From Streptomyces bambusae (GTDB taxonomy: Bacteria > Actinomycetota > Actinomycetes > Streptomycetales > Streptomycetaceae): a stretch of DNA of 64,000 bases. The position numbers were made by a program, and so were the translations under genes. Under the pieces are notes generated by a model that saw nothing but the letters and a program-made list of their open reading frames with translations, was not told where the DNA came from and made no database searches. Of the stretch, positions 26,055-33,858 are shown one piece after another. Numbering within the stretch: position 1 is the first letter of the stretch; each line of letters starts with the position of its first letter. Location of the stretch: NCBI RefSeq assembly GCF_020532645.1, contig NZ_JAJAUZ010000017.1, forward strand, positions 1-64,000, written 5' to 3'.

Positions 26055-26567
26055 ATGGGGACGAATGGATCGACCATGCTGCAGCCTTTACGGCAGGGGC
26101 TGCCCCCGGTCGACCCCACGGCCGTCTCCGGGTCCGCGTCGTGCGCGCTGCCGGCCCGGTTCGAGGCGGTGCGCGGCGCCCGCTCCTTCACAAGATCGAC
26201 GCTCTGCCAGTGGGGCCTCGACGAGCGTTTCGACGACGTCTCCTTGGTGGTCTCCGAGCTCGTCACCAACGCCCTGCGGCACGCGCTTCCGGAGGGGGCG
26301 CGCGAGGGCGAGGCGGACTCGCCGGTGCGGCTGCACCTGATGCGGTGGAGCACCCGGCTGGTGTGCGCGGTACGGGATCCCAGCGAGGACTGTCCGGCGG
26401 GTGAGGGCGAGCCGTTCTCCCCGGCGCGGACCGAGGACAACTTCGACCTGGAGTCCGGGCGCGGGCTGTTCCTGGTCGACTCCTACAGCGACAGCTGGGG
26501 CTGGCACCCGCTCGCGGGGCGGCTGACCGGCAAGGTCGTGTGGGCCCTGTTCCTGCTGCACGACTGA
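26055..26567 (+). CDS. RsbW-like ATP-binding regulatory protein
   Basis: A 170-residue histidine-kinase-type ATPase of the anti-sigma/SpoIIAB class. It has the N box VSELVTNALRHAL, the G1-like VRDPSED and the G2 SGRGLFLVDSYSDSWGW. Relatives in Streptomyces act as switch proteins that bind partners rather than as kinases; AbaA/WhiJ-type loci include one. GGGAG eight bases upstream supports the ATG at 26055; another ATG at 26076 is possible. It is divergent from the XRE gene and convergent with the DUF397 gene. Confidence 0.88.
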   Translation: MGTNGSTMLQPLRQGLPPVDPTAVSGSASCALPARFEAVRGARSFTRSTLCQWGLDERFDDVSLVVSELVTNALRHALPEGAREGEADSPVRLHLMRWSTRLVCAVRDPSEDCPAGEGEPFSPARTEDNFDLESGRGLFLVDSYSDSWGWHPLAGRLTGKVVWALFLLHD

Positions 26568-26591
26568 ACCACGCACCGCGGGGGACATGCG

Positions 26592-26617
26592 AGCGCCCGG
26601 CCGGCCGGCCGGGCGCT
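26592..26617. terminator. Bidirectional terminator between ATPase and DUF397 genes
   Basis: A perfect 26-base palindrome (AGCGCCCGGCCGG and complement) lies between two convergent stop codons. Confidence 0.85.
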
Positions 26618-26643
26618 TCTGCGCACGTGCGTAGGTCCGCGGG

Positions 26644-26883
26644 TCAGGGCGCGATGAGGTGGTCGAACTCGCCGTCCTTGACCCCGAGCAGCAGTGCCTC
26701 TATCTCTGCCGGCGTGTACACCAGCGCGGGCCCGTCGGGGAAGCGCGAGTTGCGCACCGCGACGTCACCTCCGGGCAGTTTCGCGAACTCCACGCAGGAG
26801 CCCTGGGAGTTGCTGTGCCTGCTCTTCTGCCACATCACCCCGTCGAGTTCTGTGGCCGCCATGCCGTTGTACGCGTGGTCCAC
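26644..26883 (-). CDS. DUF397 small regulatory protein
   Basis: A 79-residue protein with the DUF397 pattern WQKSRHSNSQGSCVEFA, VAVRNSRFPDG and KDGEFDHLI. DUF397 proteins partner XRE/DUF5753 regulators in WhiJ-type loci and have been described as the toxin-like member of Scr-type pairs. The GTG at 26883 (MDHAYNGMAATEL) is chosen because the frame upstream of the internal ATG 26862 also matches family N termini and a G-rich site precedes it. Upstream (26884-27309) lie copy B of the 20-bp motif and then repeat DNA. Confidence 0.88.
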   Translation of the reverse strand: MDHAYNGMAATELDGVMWQKSRHSNSQGSCVEFAKLPGGDVAVRNSRFPDGPALVYTPAEIEALLLGVKDGEFDHLIAP

Positions 26884-26948
26884 AGTTTGCCCCCGTTGTG
26901 CAGATGTCAACTCCACCGGATCATAGCTGTGTTCATATGCGGCTGCAT

Positions 26949-26968
26949 GGGCAGATGCACGTGCACGC
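26949..26968 (-). repeat. 20-bp shared motif, copy B
   Basis: GGGCAGATGCACGTGCACGC on the plus strand, the exact reverse complement of 25918-25937, located 66-85 bases before the DUF397 start codon. Operator function is inferred from this placement. Confidence 0.8.
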
Positions 26969-27069
26969 GGGGTATCGACCCGGTCACTCGCCCTGCGTAA
27001 GCGCCCAGCTCCACCCGGCAATCCCGGACCCCACGGCTCCGCCTCGAACCCTTGGGGCGCGCAGGGCCC

Positions 27070-27220
27070 GGCGCCGGGCATAATCCGGCCCCGCCGGCGC
27101 TCCGGGCGCGGGATCCGGGGCGGAGCCCCGAAGCTTTGAGGCGCACCGCGCCGGACGCAGGGGCAAAACCCGGCCCGTCCGGCGCTTGAGGACCGGGGTC
27201 CGGGGCGGAGCCCCGGATCT
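27070..27220 (+). repeat. GC-rich intergenic repeats, including dispersed repeat copy 2
   Basis: TCCGGGGCGGAGCCCCG occurs twice (27114-27130, 27199-27215), each able to form a stem. Between them lies CCGTCCGGCGCTTGAGGAC (27175-27193), matching 16721-16739 in reverse. No gene is seen in 26969-27309 apart from these. Confidence 0.65.
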
Positions 27221-27309
27221 TCGAGCCCCGCCGGCGACTGCGGCGCCGGTTCGTCCACAGGCTGTGGACGGGGCCCGGCCCGGTGGGGGCCGGTGCATAC
27301 CCTGGAGGG

Positions 27310-28506
27310 ATGCGCATCGTCGACACGGCTTTCGCGGCCGCCCTCCGCAATCAGGACGACACCGCCCTGGACACCGCCGCGTCCCTCCTCGCCGCCGACC
27401 CCGGGACCTGGCCCGAGACGGGCCGGGAGCTCCTCCACCGCGGAGCCGGATTCATCCGCCAGGCCTGGGAGCACGGCTGGCAGCCCGCCGACCTCGCCCG
27501 CCTGGTCCGCCGCGACCTCGACGACCGCCACCTCCGCCTCGCCGCCGACCTCATCGCCGCCGAGTCCCGCCGCTACCCGCGCCTCCCCGACCGCTGGCAG
27601 GCCCAGCTGGACGCCCTCGGCACGACCGTCTGGTGGGACTCGGACGACACGTACGCCCCCGCCCTCGCCCGCCGCGAGAACACCGACCGCTTCACGCTCG
27701 CCACCGCACTCCTCGAACTCCTCCGCCTCCTCGTCCGCCTCCCCGCCCTCGAACCCGTCGGCCCCGTCCCCGGCGACCCGGCAGCCGACGCCCCCGCCCT
27801 GCACGGCGACCCCAAGACCCTCACCCGCATCCGCGCCCTGCTGGCCAAGGCCGAGGCCACCCCGTACCCCGAAGAGGCGGAGGCGCTCAGCGCGAAGGCG
27901 CAGGAGCTGATCGCCCGCCACACCGTCGACGAGGCCCTCCTCGCGGCCCGCGGCGGCACGCCCGCCCGGCAGCCGGCCGCCTGCCGCATCGGCGTGGAAC
28001 CGCCGTACGAGGAGGCCAAGGCCGTCCTCCTGGACGCGGTGGCCACCGCGAACCACTGCCGCGCCGTGTGGAACGGCACGTTCGAGTTCTCCACCGTCGT
28101 CGGCTTCGAAAGCGACCTGGAGGCGGTGGAGCTCCTCCACACCTCCCTCCTCGTCCAGGGCCTGGCCGCCATGACCCGCGCCGAACAGGCCCAGCGCACC
28201 GGCGGCCGCAAGCGCACCAAGACCTTCCGCCAGTCCTTCTTCCTCGCATACGCCAGCCGCCTCGGCCACCGCCTGGAGGAGACCGCCGCCCGCACCACCG
28301 AGGCCGCGGACGCAGAGTCCGGCGGCGGCGCCCTGCTCCCGGTCCTGGCCGCCCGCGACGTGGCCGTGTCCTCCCGCGCCGACGAGCTGTTCCCCCGTAC
28401 GACCACCACCCGGCTGCGCGGCGCGACGGACCTCGCCGGCTGGGAGGACGGCACCGCGGCCGCCGACCGCGCGAACGTCACCCCCGGCCGCGCCCGCCTG
28501 CCCTGA
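27310..28506 (+). CDS. DUF2786 domain protein
   Basis: A 398-residue protein whose middle (about residues 172-215) has the DUF2786 signature RIRALLAKAEATPYPEEAEALSAK followed by AQELIARHTVDE. The flanks fit the usual actinobacterial form: an N-terminal Trp-rich helical part (FIRQAWEHGWQPADLARL) and a C-terminal domain. The function is unknown; DUF2786 is often found near nucleic-acid or phage-related genes. CTGGAGGG abuts the ATG at 27310. The codon bias is strongly C-ending, like its neighbours. Confidence 0.82.
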   Translation: MRIVDTAFAAALRNQDDTALDTAASLLAADPGTWPETGRELLHRGAGFIRQAWEHGWQPADLARLVRRDLDDRHLRLAADLIAAESRRYPRLPDRWQAQLDALGTTVWWDSDDTYAPALARRENTDRFTLATALLELLRLLVRLPALEPVGPVPGDPAADAPALHGDPKTLTRIRALLAKAEATPYPEEAEALSAKAQELIARHTVDEALLAARGGTPARQPAACRIGVEPPYEEAKAVLLDAVATANHCRAVWNGTFEFSTVVGFESDLEAVELLHTSLLVQGLAAMTRAEQAQRTGGRKRTKTFRQSFFLAYASRLGHRLEETAARTTEAADAESGGGALLPVLAARDVAVSSRADELFPRTTTTRLRGATDLAGWEDGTAAADRANVTPGRARLP

Positions 28507-28593
28507 CCGGCCGCCCGGGCGGCCGGACGGCCGGAGGAGACCACCCGTCCGGCGGACACCGCACTGTCGGACCCCGGTGCCACAATCGCACTC

Positions 28594-30282
28594 ATGAGCG
28601 AACGGTGGGTCCTGGGCGAGGCGTCGGGCGGCGCCGTGTCCGCGGTGCCCCTGGGCCCGGACGGCCGCCCCGCCGCCCCGGTCCGCACCCTCCCCGGCCC
28701 CGCCGCGGCCGTGGCCGCCGCACCCCCCGGCACCCGCTGGGTGTGGCGCGCCACCCATGAGGTGTATCCGCAGCTGCTCGCCGCCGGCGTCCGCGTGGAC
28801 CGGTGCTACGACATCGAGGACGCCGAGCTGCTGCTCCTCGGCCACGAGGGCCGCTCCGGCGAGCCCCGCTCCGCCGCGGCCGCGTACGCCCGCCTGCAGC
28901 ACGCGCCCGTCCCGCCCGACCCGCCGCTGCGCTCCGCCGCCCCCGGCACCCAGTCCTCGCTGTTCGAACCGCAGGGCACCCCGGTCTCGTTCGAGGCCCT
29001 GCTGGAGGTCTACGCCGAACAGCAGCGCCGTCACGACCTGACCGGCCACCCGGAGCGGATGCGGCTGCTGACGGCCGCCGAGTCCGCCGGGATGCTGGTG
29101 GCCGCCGAGATGAACCGGGCCGGCATCCCCTGGCGGGCCGACGTGCACCGGTCCGTCCTCACCGAACTCCTCGGCGAGCGGTACGCGGGCGGCGGCGAGC
29201 CGCGTCGCCTGGCCGAGCTGGCCGACGAAATCTCCCGCGCCTTCGGCCGCCGGGTCCGCCCCGACCTCCCCGCCGACGTGATCAAGGCCTTCGCCGGGGC
29301 GGGCATCAGGCTGCGCTCCACCCGCCGCTGGGAGCTCCAGGAGCTGGACCACCCGGCCGTGGAGCCGCTGATCGCCTACAAGAAGCTGTACCGGATCTAC
29401 ACCGCGCACGGCTGGGGGTGGCTCCAGGACTGGGTGCACGAGGGCCGGTTCCGCCCCGAGTTCGTGCCCGGCGGCACGGTCACCGGCCGCTGGGTGACCA
29501 ACGGCGGCGGCGCCCTGCAGATCCCCAAGGTGATCCGGCGGGCGGTGGTCGCCGACCCCGGCTGGCGGCTGGTGGTCGCGGACGCCGACCAGATGGAACC
29601 GCGGGTGCTCGCCGCGATCTCCCGCGACCCGGGGCTGATGGACGTGGCCGGCCGCCCCGGCGACCTCTACCAGGCCGTCTCCGACCGGGCGTTCGCCGGC
29701 GACCGCGACATGGCCAAGCTCGCCGTCCTGGGCGCGGTCTACGGCCAGACCTCCGGCGACGGCCTGAAGAACCTGGCCGCCCTCCGCCGCCGCTTCCCGA
29801 AGGCGGTGGCGTACGTGGACGAGGCGGCGCGGGCCGGCGAGGAGGGCCGGCTGGTACGGACGTGGCTGGGCCGGACCTGCCCGCCCGCGGCCGGTGCCGA
29901 CGAGGCGGGCGGCGAGGCCGGACTGCCCCAGGACGACGGCGCGCCGGAGCGCCCGCAGGACGGCTGGACCCCGGGCTACGCCTCGACGGACTCCCGGGCC
30001 CGCGGCCGGTTCACGCGCAACTTCGTGGTGCAGGGCAGCGCAGCCGACTGGGCGCTGCTGATGCTGGCGGCGCTGCGGCAGTCGCTCGCCGGGATGCGGG
30101 CCGAGCTGGTGTTCTTCCAGCACGACGAGGTGATCGTGCACTGCCCCGCCGAGGAGGCGGGGCAGGTGGCGGAGGCGATCCGCGCGGCCGGTGACCTGGC
30201 CGGGCGGATCGCCTTCGGTGAGACCCCGGTCCGCTTCCCGTTCACGACGGCGACCGTGGAGTGCTACGCGGACGCGAAGTGA
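28594..30282 (+). CDS. Stand-alone family A DNA polymerase
   Basis: A 562-residue polymerase of the type labelled bifunctional 3'-5' exonuclease/DNA polymerase in Streptomyces. Motif A is ADADQMEPRVLA (Asp330), motif B is R371-x3-K375-x7-Y383-G384 (RDMAKLAVLGAVYG) and motif C is QHDEVIVHC (HDE 510-512), so the palm chemistry looks intact. There is no 5' nuclease domain, and the N-terminal 150 residues only vaguely resemble an exonuclease, with acidic residues in YDIEDAELLLLG. Insertion of a disordered acidic stretch at 430-460 is odd. It is not polA itself; a repair or translesion role is inference. Confidence 0.85.
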   Translation: MSERWVLGEASGGAVSAVPLGPDGRPAAPVRTLPGPAAAVAAAPPGTRWVWRATHEVYPQLLAAGVRVDRCYDIEDAELLLLGHEGRSGEPRSAAAAYARLQHAPVPPDPPLRSAAPGTQSSLFEPQGTPVSFEALLEVYAEQQRRHDLTGHPERMRLLTAAESAGMLVAAEMNRAGIPWRADVHRSVLTELLGERYAGGGEPRRLAELADEISRAFGRRVRPDLPADVIKAFAGAGIRLRSTRRWELQELDHPAVEPLIAYKKLYRIYTAHGWGWLQDWVHEGRFRPEFVPGGTVTGRWVTNGGGALQIPKVIRRAVVADPGWRLVVADADQMEPRVLAAISRDPGLMDVAGRPGDLYQAVSDRAFAGDRDMAKLAVLGAVYGQTSGDGLKNLAALRRRFPKAVAYVDEAARAGEEGRLVRTWLGRTCPPAAGADEAGGEAGLPQDDGAPERPQDGWTPGYASTDSRARGRFTRNFVVQGSAADWALLMLAALRQSLAGMRAELVFFQHDEVIVHCPAEEAGQVAEAIRAAGDLAGRIAFGETPVRFPFTTATVECYADAK

Positions 30283-30330
30283 AGGGAGCGGCACCGGACC
30301 CGGCGCGACCCCCGTGCGCCCCGGGTCCTG

Positions 30331-30380
30331 CGGGTCACTTGCCACGCGTCAGCCTCGGGTCACTTGCCTCGCGTCAGCCG
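30331..30380. repeat. 25-bp tandem duplication across a stop codon
   Basis: Two adjacent 25-base units, starting at 30331 and 30356, differ at two positions. The second contains the last codons and TGA of the leftward gene; the first is a duplicate just beyond the stop. Confidence 0.8.
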
Positions 30381-31610
30381 CGGGTCGGTGGCGATCTCCT
30401 GGAGCAGCTTCATCGTCACGCCGGGCTCCGGGCGGGTCGCCGGCAGGTGCTGGGCCGGGCTGTTGAAGGCGGACACGACGATCCGCAGCCCGTCCGGGCG
30501 GATGGTGTCGACGTCCCACCACACCACGCCCGCGCCGCCCTTCTCGCCGGCCCGCTGGTTCGGGTTGACCTTCGTACCGTCGGGCAGGGTGGTGACGTCC
30601 GGTTCGCCGAACAGGTCGTCCACGACGTCGCCCATGCCCTGCTGGAGCTGGACGGTGACGTGGAACTTCCCCTTGCCGTCGTCGACGACGACCCGGGCGC
30701 CCTCCCCGCCGCCGTCCTTCTCCAGCACCTGCAGCGAGCTCGGCAGGTGGTCGCGCAGCACCGCGAGCACGGGCCGGGTCAGCGGCTTGGGCGTGTCCGG
30801 GTTCGGGCGCTGGACCGGCGGCGCGTTGAGGTCGAGGAGGACGGGCGCCCAGGAGTCGGAGGTGACCAGCGCCTCCAGCGCGGCCGGGTCCAGCGGCGGC
30901 TCGGGCCGGCTGACCGCGGCGCCCTTCTGGGCGGGCGCGTTCCACTCGCCGGCGTCGACGACGTGCCCCTGGCGGGTGACGAAGGTGGCCCGCCAGGACT
31001 TGGTGGGCTCCCGCTTGTCGGGGTACTCGTAGCCCTTGATGACCAGCAGCCGTCCGCCGCCGGGCAGGTTCTTCGCCGTGCAGCCGTCGTGCGGGACCTG
31101 GGTGGCTGACGGGCATGTGGTCAGCTCCCGGGCCTGGTCGCCGGCCGGATCGAGCCGCCAGAACCCGATGCTGACGGCGGACCTGCCCTTGCCGTCGTCG
31201 TAGACGCCGGCGGCCGTGGCGCCCTCGGCGGTGCCGCGGCCCGTGGTCTCGCCGAGGGTGCCGCCGCGCAGCAGGGTGGTGAGGGTGCGGACGATCTCGT
31301 CCCCGGAGACGTTGCCCTTGCCGGGCACCCACTCCTTCTTCGCCGGGTCGCCGGGCTCGCGCTCGCCGGGCGCGGCCACCGAGGTCCGCACGCTGTCCCC
31401 GCCGCCGCCCAGCAGGCCGGTGGTGAACGCGCCGGTGGTGCCGATCACGGCCAGGGCCAGCAGGCTGCCGCCGGCCACCGCCGCCCGGCGCCGCCGGACC
31501 AGCCGCCGGCCGTACAGTTCGCCGGCGTCGACCAGCGCGGTCTGCCGGTGGGGGGCGAAGGAGTCCCCGGTGTGCCGGAGCGCCTCGCCGAGCTCTTCTT
31601 CGAAGGGCAT
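30360..31610 (-). CDS. Sigma-factor-linked membrane protein
   Basis: A 416-residue protein with a short cytoplasmic N terminus (about 45 residues, ending in RRLVRRRR), one membrane segment (about 46-66) and a large Pro/Gly-rich external domain. It follows the ECF sigma gene in the same direction. That topology suggests an anti-sigma or signal-coupled partner, but no classical zinc anti-sigma motif is visible. The external domain is not recognised. The C-terminal end DPRLTRGK is duplicated in the DNA beyond the stop. ATG 31610 is the start. Confidence 0.7.
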   Translation of the reverse strand: MPFEEELGEALRHTGDSFAPHRQTALVDAGELYGRRLVRRRRAAVAGGSLLALAVIGTTGAFTTGLLGGGGDSVRTSVAAPGEREPGDPAKKEWVPGKGNVSGDEIVRTLTTLLRGGTLGETTGRGTAEGATAAGVYDDGKGRSAVSIGFWRLDPAGDQARELTTCPSATQVPHDGCTAKNLPGGGRLLVIKGYEYPDKREPTKSWRATFVTRQGHVVDAGEWNAPAQKGAAVSRPEPPLDPAALEALVTSDSWAPVLLDLNAPPVQRPNPDTPKPLTRPVLAVLRDHLPSSLQVLEKDGGGEGARVVVDDGKGKFHVTVQLQQGMGDVVDDLFGEPDVTTLPDGTKVNPNQRAGEKGGAGVVWWDVDTIRPDGLRIVVSAFNSPAQHLPATRPEPGVTMKLLQEIATDPRLTRGK

Positions 31611-31704
31611 GGGTAACCAGACCTTTCAACGGAATGGGGTGGGTGCTTCACGTCATGGGCCGGACGGGCCGGTTCGGGCCGGTTCGGGCAAGGGCGTTGC
31701 GGCC

Positions 31705-31800
31705 GTACGCCGTCCGGACCGCCGTTTCGGTACGCCGTCCGGACCGCCGTTTCGGTACGCCGTCCGGGCCGCCGGTCCGGTACGCCGTCCGGTTCGCCCG
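31705..31800. repeat. 25-bp tandem repeat between sigma gene and partner
   Basis: Four units begin at 31705, 31730, 31755 and 31780 (GTACGCCGTCCGGACCGCCG...). The first two are identical, the third differs at three or four bases, and the fourth is cut at 21 bases by the sigma-factor stop codon. Confidence 0.85.
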
Positions 31801-32313
31801 TCAGGGCGCGGCGAACTCCGGCAGGGAGCCGCCGAGATGCTCGCGCAGCCGGGTCAGGGCGCGGCCGGCGCGGGTCCGCACGGCGGCCGAGCTGACGTTC
31901 ATGGCCTGCGCGGTCTCCTCGATGCTGCGGTCCTCCCAGTAGCGCAGCACCACCACGGCCCGGTCCTGTGCCGACAGCCGGCCCAGCGCGTCCAGCAGGG
32001 TCAGCCGCAGGGCCGGGTCGGCCCCCGCCACCGCGGGCCCCAGATCGGCGAACTGCGCCACCGGCCGCTCGCCCGCCGACCGGCGCCGCTGGTGCGTGAG
32101 GAAGGCGCGGACCAGCACGGTCTGCGCGTACGCCGCCGGGTTGCCGATCCGGGCGATCCGCCCCCACGTCAGGTACATCCGGCCCAGCGTCTCCTGCACC
32201 AGGTCCTCGGCCAGATGGGTGTCCCCGCTGGTCAGCAGGCAGGCCGAGCGGAACAGGTGGCCGGTGCGCGCGTCCGCGAACTCGCGGAACCCGTCACGGC
32301 GCGACGGTCTCAT
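31801..32313 (-). CDS. SigE-family ECF RNA polymerase sigma factor
   Basis: A 170-residue ECF sigma factor. Region 2 is HLFRSACLLTSGDTHLAEDLVQETL and region 4 is LSAQDRAVVVLRYWEDRSIEETAQ, with the helix-turn-helix AMNVSSAAVRTRAGRAL. It directs RNA polymerase to a specific promoter set, probably including its own. It is the first gene of a two-gene unit with the membrane protein 190 bases downstream, separated by four tandem repeats. The 264 bases upstream (32314-32577) are non-coding and shared with the divergent transposase-like gene. Confidence 0.9.
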   Translation of the reverse strand: MRPSRRDGFREFADARTGHLFRSACLLTSGDTHLAEDLVQETLGRMYLTWGRIARIGNPAAYAQTVLVRAFLTHQRRRSAGERPVAQFADLGPAVAGADPALRLTLLDALGRLSAQDRAVVVLRYWEDRSIEETAQAMNVSSAAVRTRAGRALTRLREHLGGSLPEFAAP

Positions 32314-32577
32314 GTCTCCCCCTCACATCTCCGACACCCCATTGACGCGCCGGGGTCCCCGCAATGTTTCAGCGATTTCCGGCCAAGTGATTCCGGCCGG
32401 TGGCCGGGCTGCCCCCGTTACCCCGGGTCGCCCTCGCCGGGGCGCCCCGAAAGGTGGCCGGGCCCCCTCCGGAGGCCCCGACGGGGTGGTGTGCGCACCT
32501 TCTCCGGGCCGCCCCTCCCCGGCGAGCCTGGTGACCGGCGGCGGAACGTCCGCCGATGTCACTGCCAGGGGGAACGC

Positions 32578-33858
32578 ATGGACACGCTCCGGGACCGGCG
32601 CCGGTCCGACACCGGCCGCACCGCGGCAGCGGTCGGACGGCCGCACGGCCGGCGGCCCGGGGAGCGCTCCGAGGACCTGTACGACGTGCTCTTCGCCTCC
32701 CTGGCCCGGCGCGACCAGCGCCTCAAGGGCGAGCAGTACCTGCGCGGCCTGCTGGTCGCCGAGGGCCGCAAGTCGATCCGCAACATCGCCGCGCACCTCG
32801 GTGAGGCGGCCATGGAGCAGAGCCTGCACCACTTCGTCTCCAGTTCCACCTGGGACTGGATGCCGGTCCGCGCCGCCCTCGCCGCGCACACGGGCCGGCG
32901 GGTGGCCCCGCACGCCCTGGTGGTTCGGCTGCTGTCCATCCCCAAGACCGGGGAGCGCTCGGTGGGCGTGGACCGCAGCGTCGACCCGCACCTCGGCCAC
33001 GCCTTCCGCGGCCAGCAGGCTTTCGGCGTCTGGCAGGCCGCCCCCGCGCTGAGCGTCCCGGTGCACTGGCGGCTGCACCTGCCGGAGAGCTGGACCGAGG
33101 ACGGGCTGCGGCGAAGGCGTGCCGAGATCCCTGCGGAGCTGGGCCCCGAGACCCTGGAGGAGTGCGCGGTCGAGGCGGCCCTGGAGGCCGTCCGCTTCGC
33201 CTCCGGGCCGCGCCGCCCGGTGGTGCTGGACCTCCCGGTCAGCCGCGTGGGCGCCGTCCTGCGGCAGTTCGCCGCCGCCGGGGTGCCGGCCGTCGTGCGG
33301 GTCGGCGCGGAGACCCGCTTCACCATGGAGGAGCCCGCGCTGCCCGGCCACGGCCGCGGTCCGCTGCCGGCGCACCGGCTGCTGTCGTCGGTTGCGGGCC
33401 TGCGCCGGCCCGCCACCTGGACCGACCCGGCCGTGGTCGGCCCGCTCCCGCGCACCTCGCTGGTCGCCGCCGTCCGGGTGAGCCTGCCCGGCGCGGCCCC
33501 GGCGGGCGCTGCGGGCACTGCGGGCACGGCCGGCGGCGCGCTGCTGCTCGGCGAGTGGACCGACGCCCGCTCCGGCCCGGCCGCCCTGTGGGTCACCAAC
33601 ACCCCCCGGGTGCGCCCGGAGACCCTGCTGCGCACGACCCGGCTGACCGCCCGCGTCGACCACGACCTGGACCGGTACGGGGAGGCCGCGGGGCTGCGCG
33701 ACTTCGAGGGCCGCTCGTTCCGCGGCTGGCACCGGCACATCACCCTCGCCTCGGCCGCCCACGCCGTCCGCGCCCTGGCCGACCTGGCCCCGGCGGCACG
33801 CCCGTACCCCACCGCCCCGGCCCGTCGTACGGGCTACCCGTCCGCGCTGTCGGCCTGA
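32578..33858 (+). CDS. Degenerate, probably domesticated IS701-family transposase
   Basis: A 426-residue protein with IS701/DDE_5 family landmarks: YLRGLLVAEGRKSIRNIA, HHFVSSSTWDW and PKTGERSVGVDRS. In active relatives the segment before PKxGxxSVGV reads V(I/V)DDTG; here it is VVRLLSI, so the first catalytic Asp is missing, and the second region (VVLDLPVSR) is also atypical. No terminal inverted repeats or target duplication are seen. AGGGGG precedes the ATG at 32578. The frame is intact despite the loss, pointing to retention for a non-transposition role; the 3' end overlaps the convergent regulator by 25 bases. Confidence 0.75.
   Translation: MDTLRDRRRSDTGRTAAAVGRPHGRRPGERSEDLYDVLFASLARRDQRLKGEQYLRGLLVAEGRKSIRNIAAHLGEAAMEQSLHHFVSSSTWDWMPVRAALAAHTGRRVAPHALVVRLLSIPKTGERSVGVDRSVDPHLGHAFRGQQAFGVWQAAPALSVPVHWRLHLPESWTEDGLRRRRAEIPAELGPETLEECAVEAALEAVRFASGPRRPVVLDLPVSRVGAVLRQFAAAGVPAVVRVGAETRFTMEEPALPGHGRGPLPAHRLLSSVAGLRRPATWTDPAVVGPLPRTSLVAAVRVSLPGAAPAGAAGTAGTAGGALLLGEWTDARSGPAALWVTNTPRVRPETLLRTTRLTARVDHDLDRYGEAAGLRDFEGRSFRGWHRHITLASAAHAVRALADLAPAARPYPTAPARRTGYPSALSA

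Noticed and set aside
26644..30345. A 1233-residue minus-strand frame spanning the polymerase and DUF2786 genes
   Set aside because: Only its last 79 residues (DUF397) are real; the rest is antisense to genes with intact motifs.
32578..33858. A complete insertion sequence
   Set aside because: No terminal inverted repeats or target-site duplication could be seen around the transposase-like gene, and its catalytic motifs are incomplete.
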